In this document: one piece after another, positions 7,696 to 12,433 of the stretch
How positions within the stretch are numbered: position 1 is the first letter of the stretch
Layout: each line of letters begins with the position of its first letter
From: a virus
Length of the DNA stretch: 20,017 nucleotides
Direction: 5' to 3' (one strand)
Virus record (IMG/VR): IMGVR_UViG_3300031111_000041
Span: 1-20,017 of that record
Program-made: the position numbers and the translations under genes
Notes under the pieces: model-generated
What the model saw: only the letters and a program-made list of their open reading frames with translations
Told to the model about the DNA's origin: nothing
Database searches by the model: none

Positions 7696-8114
7696 GAGAG
7701 CTCCTCCTCGATTTGTACGGCCAGCTCCAGCCAGGCCACGGCCTTGTTGGATCCATCCCAGCTGGCGTAGATCATCCGGGTGTCTCCCAGTTGGGACTGC
7801 AGGCAGGCCCCGCTCAGGTTGCGGTTCTGCTCCAGGGCCGAGCGGATCCTGCGGGACAGGGACAACACCAGATCCCGGGCCACCCTGGCGTCCCCCTGGT
7901 CGCGGCCGATCTCCTGGGCCACCCCTATGTCGATCTTTTGGCCCAGATCCAGACTGGTCACCGGGAGCTCCTCCGGCTCCAGGGGCCTTTCGCCCGGGAT
8001 GTCGATCATCACCGCTGGATAGTTTTGAGGGCTGTCAAAGGCGTTGTCCTGGACCTCGGCCACCCCTTCCACCGACCCCACGATGGCCACCAGACTGTCG
8101 ATCACTCCGCTCAT
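7692..8114 (-). CDS. Tail terminator / tail completion protein (140 residues)
   Basis: The ATG at 8114 overlaps the upstream stop as ATGA. Features include an N-terminal helix ('VIDSLVAIVGSVEGV'), a strand with 'YPAVMIDIPGE', a central segment with 'IDIGVAQEIGRD', a helix 'VARDLVLSLSRRIRSALEQ' and a C-terminal strand 'VAWLELAVQIEEEL'. This order of elements, the length of about 140 residues and the place between a gp10-like protein and the tube gene match the tail terminators that cap the tube at the head end (lambda gpU-like fold). The sequence of such proteins is poorly conserved, so position carries much of the weight. Confidence 0.75.
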   Translation of the reverse strand: MSGVIDSLVAIVGSVEGVAEVQDNAFDSPQNYPAVMIDIPGERPLEPEELPVTSLDLGQKIDIGVAQEIGRDQGDARVARDLVLSLSRRIRSALEQNRNLSGACLQSQLGDTRMIYASWDGSNKAVAWLELAVQIEEELS

Positions 8115-8533
8115 AGGCTCCTCAACACCTCCGCCAGGATTTCCTCGACCTCCGGCGCGGCCCGCTCGGCCGCCCGGTCCATGAAGGGGTTGGGCTTCTG
8201 GCCGGCCACGCTGGCCACCGGGTGGGCCGCCCCGGGCCAGAACAGAGCCTTCTTGTGCACCGGGCGGATGCGTGTCTTGTGCGGGCCCCAGATGCCGGTG
8301 CCCTGGTGCACGTACTTGGCATAAGCCGCATTGTTGGAGACAAAGACCTCTCCGCCGCCCTCTTGGGATTCACTGGTGATGGCGTTGACCAGGTTGCCGG
8401 TGGCATGAGGGGCCTGCTCCACCGCATGGCTCTCGATGGCCAGCAGGGCGGCCAGGGTCCCGCGCCGCACCCCTTGCGCAAAATCGCCGGGCAGCGTCAG
8501 GACCTCGCTCAAATCGGCCCTAAGTGTCGCCAT
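8111..8533 (-). CDS. HK97 gp10-like head-tail joining protein (140 residues)
   Basis: Three signatures of this family occur in order. A 'P..TGxL' motif appears as 'APHATGNLVNAI' (residues about 41-52). A strand ends in 'AAYAKYVHQGTG' (about 69-80), like the family's 'YA..vE.GT'. A C-terminal 'PNPFMDRAAERA' (about 113-124) matches the family's 'PFxxPA'. These proteins link the neck to the tail tube or help finish the tail. The ATG at 8533 has a GAAGGA ribosome binding site and overlaps the preceding gene by 14 bases. The stop overlaps the next start by ATGA. The His/Lys-rich centre ('GPHKTRIRPVHKKAL') is somewhat unusual. Confidence 0.85.
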   Translation of the reverse strand: MATLRADLSEVLTLPGDFAQGVRRGTLAALLAIESHAVEQAPHATGNLVNAITSESQEGGGEVFVSNNAAYAKYVHQGTGIWGPHKTRIRPVHKKALFWPGAAHPVASVAGQKPNPFMDRAAERAAPEVEEILAEVLRSL

Positions 8534-8945
8534 CCAAATCCTTCACCACCCCGCCCAGGGCCGCGGGGCTGATCAAATACGGCCCAGCCAGGCGCTCGGC
8601 CGCGGCCAGGTGCTGCTCGATCAGCTTCTCCACCTGGCCCGGGGTCAGAAAGCTGCTCTGGCCCTCGGTGTGGCTGGTTCCGCCCACGAAACCCAGGCCC
8701 TCGAAGTTGCCCGCCAGGGAGGTGAACATCTCCGCCAGAGCCAGGCGGGCCTCGGCCAGCTTGAGGACTGCGGCCCGCTCCGGATCGCCGGGGCTGGCCA
8801 GGCCGGCGTCGGCATAGGCGGAGGCCCCCACCCAGCGCTTGAGCCGTGCGGCCGCCGCGCCGAGGTGGGGGGCCACCGTGGCTGCCTCCACCTTGTCCGG
8901 CAGGTTGCCCACCTGCCGGACGTATGCTTCGTCAACCAGAGGCAC
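8520..8945 (-). CDS. Head-tail connector (adaptor), gp6-like (141 residues)
   Basis: The start is a GTG at 8945, seven bases after the capsid stop. The in-frame TAG of the capsid gene two codons upstream rules out an earlier start. The protein is mainly alpha-helical ('VAPHLGAAAARLKRWVG', 'ERAAVLKLAEARLALAEMF', 'VEKLIEQHLAAAERL'), with a Gly/Ser-rich loop between helices ('GFVGGTSHTEGQSS'). The size, helix content and place directly after the major capsid gene fit the adaptor that docks under the portal. I see no strong family motif. A ribosome binding site is weak, so translation may depend on ribosomes ending the capsid gene. Confidence 0.7.
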   Translation of the reverse strand: MPLVDEAYVRQVGNLPDKVEAATVAPHLGAAAARLKRWVGASAYADAGLASPGDPERAAVLKLAEARLALAEMFTSLAGNFEGLGFVGGTSHTEGQSSFLTPGQVEKLIEQHLAAAERLAGPYLISPAALGGVVKDLDGDT

Positions 8946-8951
8946 TTGCCG

Positions 8952-9983
8952 CTACAGCACCGTGGCGGCCACGTAGGCCTCGGGCTCCCAGGGCACCGGC
9001 AAAGGCCGGCTCTCGGCCAGCAGCCACAGCACGCTGGGATCCTTCTCCAGCCAGGACTTGGCGAAGTACTCCTCCATCACGTTGAGCCCGGCGTCCAGGT
9101 CCAGGATCAGACCGAACTCGATGGAGAAGCGGGCCGAGCTGTTGACCAGCACCACCTTGTCCGAGCCCACGATCTTGGTCTTGGAGCCGGCCGCGGTCTC
9201 GTACTCAAAGGGGTACTTGTAGACGTCCAGCCCCTTGTAGGGCCCGATGTACTCGGTCTTGAAGTCCGGCCGCAGCTCGCCCACGATGATGTGGCGCCGG
9301 TCATACTCGGCCTGCACCTTGTCATCGGCCAGGAACTTCTCCGCCGCCCCGGTGCCCAACAGCATCAGGTCCGGCCCGGAGCCGTAGGCCGAGAGGATCA
9401 GGTTGGCCCAGGCCTCGATGTTGGCCGGGATGTCGGCGCTGTCCCCGCCCCACTTGTTGTCCCCGGTGAGGCTGATCTTGTGCTCGGCCGGCAGGCGGTA
9501 ATCCACCTGAAAGGCGATGTTCTCCTGACTCACGGTCAGGGCGCCGGTGGCCAGGGCCTGGGCGCACATCCACTCCACGGTGCGGTCGATGCGCTGCTTC
9601 AGGTCCTTTTGCTCCATGCCCACCTTCTTTTCCTTCCAGGCGTTGATGTCGCCCGAGCCGGTGGCATAGATCTTGGCCCCGGGCCCCCGCTCGGTGAGCA
9701 GGGCCTGGGCGGCCAGGGGCTTCTTGGGCCGCAGGCGGGGAGTCTTGACCGCCCGCTGCTCGCGGCCCAGCTGGCCCACCACCGTGCCGCCCTCGATGGG
9801 CGAGACAAAGGGCACCAGCTTCTGGTTGCCCACGGTGATGTCCACGTCGATGGTGTCGCTGGGGTTGGTGTTGCGCTCTTTGAAGATGAGCTTCTGCAGC
9901 AACCGCGGCGGCACCTTGATCTGGTTGATGGCCGTGGTCAGGGCCCGCCAGTTGAGGAGGCCCAAGCCGAGGGGAGTGTCCAT
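8952..9983 (-). CDS. Major capsid protein, lambda gpE-like (343 residues)
   Basis: The ATG at 9983 has a strong AAAGGAGG ribosome binding site, expected for the most abundant protein. Length and motifs fit the gpE family: an N-terminal arm, 'FKERNTNPSDTIDVDI' near residues 50-65, 'VSPIEGG' and 'KTPRLRPKKPL' near 79-109, a helix 'LKQRIDRTVEWMCAQAL' near 147-163, 'LMLLGTGAAEKFL' in the A-domain region, and a beta-rich C-terminus ('VVLVNSSARFSIEFGLILD'). The protein should form the icosahedral shell with the HK97 fold. It follows a gpD-like decoration gene and a protease-scaffold gene, the standard head order. The C-terminal codons run in the same frame as the next gene, separated by one TAG. 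Confidence 0.92.
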   Translation of the reverse strand: MDTPLGLGLLNWRALTTAINQIKVPPRLLQKLIFKERNTNPSDTIDVDITVGNQKLVPFVSPIEGGTVVGQLGREQRAVKTPRLRPKKPLAAQALLTERGPGAKIYATGSGDINAWKEKKVGMEQKDLKQRIDRTVEWMCAQALATGALTVSQENIAFQVDYRLPAEHKISLTGDNKWGGDSADIPANIEAWANLILSAYGSGPDLMLLGTGAAEKFLADDKVQAEYDRRHIIVGELRPDFKTEYIGPYKGLDVYKYPFEYETAAGSKTKIVGSDKVVLVNSSARFSIEFGLILDLDAGLNVMEEYFAKSWLEKDPSVLWLLAESRPLPVPWEPEAYVAATVL

Positions 9984-10016
9984 GATTTATCCTCCTTTGC
10001 CCCTTGCGGGACGGGT

Positions 10017-10667
10017 TTACGCGCCAGTGATGGCCACGGCGTAGAGGCCCAGGCCGGCCAGCCGCTCCAGGGCCCGTACCTTCTGGGCCGCGCTGATGCT
10101 CTCGGGCCAGACCAGGGCCGCGGCGTAGAGCTCGCCGTGCACGATGACCACCGCGGCCTCATCGCCCTCGCTGGCGTCCACCGCCTCGGGCAGCACCGCC
10201 GCCGCCCGGGCCTTGCCGCCCGCGTCGTGGCTGTAGTCCGCGCTGATGGCGGTGTCGTCGTCCGGGGCGGTGTCAAAGGCCAGGCGGCAGTAGCCGCTGG
10301 CGTAATCGATGAAGCCGAGGCCCACCCCGGCGCCGGCCAGGCCGCCCTGACCGTCGTCAGTCATCTCCACCGCCCCGGCGCTGACCGTGGCCTTGATGGT
10401 CACCGAGCCGGGGATCAACCCCGGATTGGCCAACACCACATCAAAGGCGGTGAGCGCCCCGCCGGCGTCGGCCACCAGCTCCTCGTCAGTCACCGCCACC
10501 TCCAGGTCCAGGCTCACGTACTTGCCGTCTCCGTCCTGGCCCAGGACCTGCCCCTTGGCCGGGCTTTCTCCGCTGAGAATGGTGCCCGGCTTGCTGATAA
10601 GGGGATGGCCGCCTTCCAGGGCCACCGGGGTCAGGCTGTCGGATTGAACTCCATAGTCCCTAACCAT
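10017..10667 (-). CDS. Head decoration protein, lambda gpD-like with an inserted domain (216 residues)
   Basis: Residues 1-70 begin with a gpD-family pattern ('GGHPLISKPGTILSGESP', 'KGQVLGQDGDGKYV'). Residues about 150-216 complete it ('AVDASEGDEAAVVIVHGEL', 'ALERLAGLGLYAV'). Between them, about 76-146, lies an extra beta domain ('GSVTIKATVSAGAVEMTDDG', 'GFIDYASGYCRLAFDTAP') of a kind seen in other phage structural proteins. Lambda gpD itself is about 110 residues, so the insert roughly doubles the size. The trimer should clamp capsid three-fold sites, with the insert probably facing outward. The ribosome binding site is GGAGGAG, and the gene sits 26 bases after the protease-scaffold stop and 33 bases before the capsid start. 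Confidence 0.85.
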   Translation of the reverse strand: MVRDYGVQSDSLTPVALEGGHPLISKPGTILSGESPAKGQVLGQDGDGKYVSLDLEVAVTDEELVADAGGALTAFDVVLANPGLIPGSVTIKATVSAGAVEMTDDGQGGLAGAGVGLGFIDYASGYCRLAFDTAPDDDTAISADYSHDAGGKARAAAVLPEAVDASEGDEAAVVIVHGELYAAALVWPESISAAQKVRALERLAGLGLYAVAITGA

Positions 10668-10693
10668 TTGCTCTCCTCCTGTTCAGGCGGCCC

Positions 10694-11173
10694 TTAGCCG
10701 TCCTGGTTGACCCGGGCGGCCATGCTCTGGCCGGTCTTCTCGGGCTGGTCCTGGCCGTGCTCCTGCTCGGGCGGCTCCTCGCTCTCCAAACTGGAGCGGA
10801 TGGGCACCTCGGTCTTGCAGTTGGGGCAGACCGCGGTGAAGCTCCGGCCCAGCTTGCCCCCGAACTGCTCCACAAAGGCCTCGGCGGTGGCCAGGTCGGC
10901 CGCCTCGATCACCTTCTGCAGGTGCTCGGGCGCCTTCTTGTCTTCCGCGGTGGCCGCGGCCAGGCGCAGCGCCTCCTTGCGCACCGCCTCCAAATGGGCC
11001 TGGCCCACCTCGGCCATCGGCTGCAGCTCAACCACCTGGGCCTGCAGCTGGGTAACGGCCGCCTGCAGGTGATCCACCACCCGCTCGGCGGTCATCTGAT
11101 CCGGGGTAAGCTCCAGGGCCTGGCCCAGGGGAGCCAAGGCCGCCAGGGTCACAATGTTTTTGGCTTCGGCCAT
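10694..11173 (-). CDS. Nested scaffold protein from an internal start (159 residues)
   Basis: Codon 214 of the protease-scaffold gene is an ATG (MAEAKNIVTLAAL) with AAAGGAG exactly 7 bases upstream, a site as good as any in the window. It falls at the join between the protease and the helical scaffold. The product would be mainly coiled coil plus the CPNC segment. Mu I/Z and lambda C/Nu3 use the same design, in which free scaffold is made in excess of the protease fusion. Use of this start is inferred. Confidence 0.75.
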   Translation of the reverse strand: MAEAKNIVTLAALAPLGQALELTPDQMTAERVVDHLQAAVTQLQAQVVELQPMAEVGQAHLEAVRKEALRLAAATAEDKKAPEHLQKVIEAADLATAEAFVEQFGGKLGRSFTAVCPNCKTEVPIRSSLESEEPPEQEHGQDQPEKTGQSMAARVNQDG

Positions 11174-11812
11174 ATCGGCACTCCTTTCATCGGGCTGCCC
11201 TTGGCCGGGCTGGCCCAGGTTTGCATTCATTCCGGGATGGGCCAGGGCGCGGGCCCCGCGATCGGCCCCGGCCCAGACCAGGCTGAGCTCGGGCATCTCA
11301 TCGATCGAGGAGGCGATCCAGCGCACCACCTCTCCCTGGTGCTTCTCGCCCAGCAGGGCGTAGAACTCCGAATCGGTCAGATCCTGGTGGGACATCACGA
11401 ACTCCCCGAACCAGGTGATGGACACCGCCGCCTTGAGGGGAGGATCCGCGGTCATCTGGCGCAGCAGGCCCTGGGGCATCTCCTGCTTGTCCAGGCGCAA
11501 ACGGGCGTTGATGCCCGGCGCCCCCAGGCGAAGCTCATCGTTCCACCAGGTGTCGATCACCGTGCCCACCACCGTCTCCACGTAGTGCCAGTGGTTGAGC
11601 ATCACCGGCATGCCCTTGAGCAGGCCGGTGGCCCCCTTGAGCAGCTCGGCCGGGAACTCGAACCAATGGCCCGGGATCAGGCGGGCGCTGATGGCCCGCA
11701 CGTCCAAAAACAGGAAGTTTTCATCCTCCGACGGCTGATCCATCTCCGCCCGAGCGAAGACGATGGGCTGATCCGCCAGGGTCACCCGGTGTCGCTGCTG
11801 CTGATCGGCCAT
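10694..11812 (-). CDS. Prohead protease with C-terminal scaffold (372 residues)
   Basis: Residues about 30-190 look like an HK97-type (S78/U35-like) prohead protease. 'GMPVMLNHWHYVETVVGTVI' contains the likely catalytic His74, a 'GINARLRLD' strand follows, and 'AVSITWFGE' contains the likely Ser131. Residues 214-340 are a helical, Ala/Glu/Gln-rich scaffold ('DHLQAAVTQLQAQVVELQ'). The C-terminus has a Cys pair (CPNCKTEVPI, about 322-331) and a polar tail. Such proteases cut the scaffold and the capsid arm during maturation and destroy themselves. The ATG at 11812 has a GGAGGA site that directly adjoins the T-tract of a terminator. An internal start makes the scaffold alone. Assignment is by motif spacing, without a search. 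Confidence 0.83.
   Translation of the reverse strand: MADQQQRHRVTLADQPIVFARAEMDQPSEDENFLFLDVRAISARLIPGHWFEFPAELLKGATGLLKGMPVMLNHWHYVETVVGTVIDTWWNDELRLGAPGINARLRLDKQEMPQGLLRQMTADPPLKAAVSITWFGEFVMSHQDLTDSEFYALLGEKHQGEVVRWIASSIDEMPELSLVWAGADRGARALAHPGMNANLGQPGQGQPDERSADMAEAKNIVTLAALAPLGQALELTPDQMTAERVVDHLQAAVTQLQAQVVELQPMAEVGQAHLEAVRKEALRLAAATAEDKKAPEHLQKVIEAADLATAEAFVEQFGGKLGRSFTAVCPNCKTEVPIRSSLESEEPPEQEHGQDQPEKTGQSMAARVNQDG
11181..11187 (-). promoter_or_regulatory. Ribosome binding site AAAGGAG for the nested scaffold
   Basis: AAAGGAG on the minus strand lies 7 bases before the in-frame ATG at 11173, inside the protease-scaffold gene. A good match at the right spacing inside a coding region, exactly at a domain boundary, is unlikely to be accidental. 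Confidence 0.7.
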
Positions 11813-11824
11813 TTGGCTCCTCCC

Positions 11825-11860
11825 AAAAAAAGAAGGCCCAGGGGGTTTACCCCTGGGCCT
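11825..11860 (-). terminator. Intrinsic terminator in the leader of the protease-scaffold gene
   Basis: On the minus strand an 11-bp perfect stem AGGCCCAGGGG / CCCCTGGGCCT (11860-11850 with 11844-11834) with a 5-base loop is followed by TCTTTTTTT. It is the strongest hairpin-plus-T-tract in the window. The T-tract ends a few bases before the GGAGGA site of the gene starting at 11812, so there is no room for a promoter between them. Confidence 0.85.
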
Positions 11861-11927
11861 CTCTGGGCCTCTGTCGAATTAATTTATTTCAGGCGCTCTC
11901 TGGCGCTCAGGCGGCCTGGGCCGCGTT
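11861..11927 (-). promoter_or_regulatory. Candidate promoter/operator gap before the head genes
   Basis: This gap between the Com-like stop and the terminator holds an AT-rich island (AATTAATTTATTTC, 11877-11890), rare in this GC-rich window. Next to it are two 10-bp phased near-repeats (CAGGCGCTCT 11890-11899 and CTGGCGCTCA 11900-11909). A GCGGC/GCCGC inverted repeat lies at 11911-11924. On the minus strand the repeats lie upstream of the AT-rich part, the order expected of an activator-dependent promoter. I see no convincing sigma-70 -35/-10 pair, so this is a candidate only. Confidence 0.35.
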
Positions 11928-12104
11928 TTATATTTGCTTAGCCCCTTCCCTTGGCACATGCCCGTGGTGTGGCCTGCGGGCTGGATAAGGCGGCTTGGGG
12001 CCGAATCTCATCAGCCGGCCGCACTTGGGGCACTTGATCTCCACCCGCCCTCGCCCGTCGGACTCGCCCAGCTTGCGGCGGCAGGTGCACCTGAGATCCT
12101 GCAT
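11928..12104 (-). CDS. Com-like small zinc-finger protein (58 residues)
   Basis: The start at 12104 (MQDLRCTCRRKLGES) shares one base with the stop of the preceding gene (TGATG), so the pair is coupled. The protein matches the Mu Com family: 'LRCxCRRKL', a short variable loop, then 'VEIKCPKCGRLMRF'. Cys6, Cys8, Cys25 and Cys28 are the expected zinc ligands. The first pair is spaced C-x-C, where Mu Com has C-x2-C. Com binds the mom mRNA in Mu and opens its translation start, but no mom-like gene is in this window. Com-like proteins also occur in many prophages without mom. The C-terminal tail is basic (RRPHHGHVPREGAK), which fits RNA binding. The gene ends just before the regulatory gap. Confidence 0.8.
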   Translation of the reverse strand: MQDLRCTCRRKLGESDGRGRVEIKCPKCGRLMRFGPKPPYPARRPHHGHVPREGAKQI

Positions 12105-12433
12105 CAGGCCGCCTCCGGGAGATGCTCTTGGGGATAGTCGCCGTCGGCAATCCGATCCAGCCACCACCACCAATGAGACTCGGGAATCTTTTCCCGCTCC
12201 CGGAGTTCGGCGATCATATCTTCGCGCCAGTAGCCGGCCACCACCTCGGCCATCTCCAGCAGGGTCCGGTCCGCCTGGGCAACTAAGGCCTGCTCCTGCT
12301 CCTCGAGCCGATCCCACTGTTCGGCGATCCGCTCCCGGAGAATGGCCTTGCGTGAAACCGCCTCGGCCTCCAGCAGCTCCGGCGCCAGCCCCTCGGCCAG
12401 CCCGTCGGTGTAGCGCTCTACCGCGTCGTTCAT
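12104..12433 (-). CDS. Acidic 109-residue protein downstream of the portal-MuF fusion, unknown
   Basis: The ATG at 12433 overlaps the stop of the 909-residue gene as ATGA and the stop overlaps the Com-like start. The protein is helical and acidic, with many Glu/Asp over Arg/Lys, including 'QWDRLEEQEQALVAQADRTL' in the middle. The C-terminal part has a striking tryptophan run (HWWWWLDRIADGDYPQEHL). It has no membrane segment, signal peptide or recognised motif. Its tight coupling to a gene ending in a nuclease-toxin-like domain makes it a candidate immunity protein, since many nuclease immunity proteins are small, acidic and encoded directly downstream. It could equally be a head morphogenesis accessory. 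I do not recognise the family. Confidence 0.75.
   Translation of the reverse strand: MNDAVERYTDGLAEGLAPELLEAEAVSRKAILRERIAEQWDRLEEQEQALVAQADRTLLEMAEVVAGYWREDMIAELREREKIPESHWWWWLDRIADGDYPQEHLPEAA

Noticed and set aside
8436-10697. A 753-codon open frame on the plus strand across the capsid genes
   Set aside because: It is antisense to the capsid, decoration and connector genes, which have clear homology signatures and ribosome binding sites. GC-rich third positions keep the opposite frame open, and its translation is Gly/His/Leu/Gln-rich without any domain.
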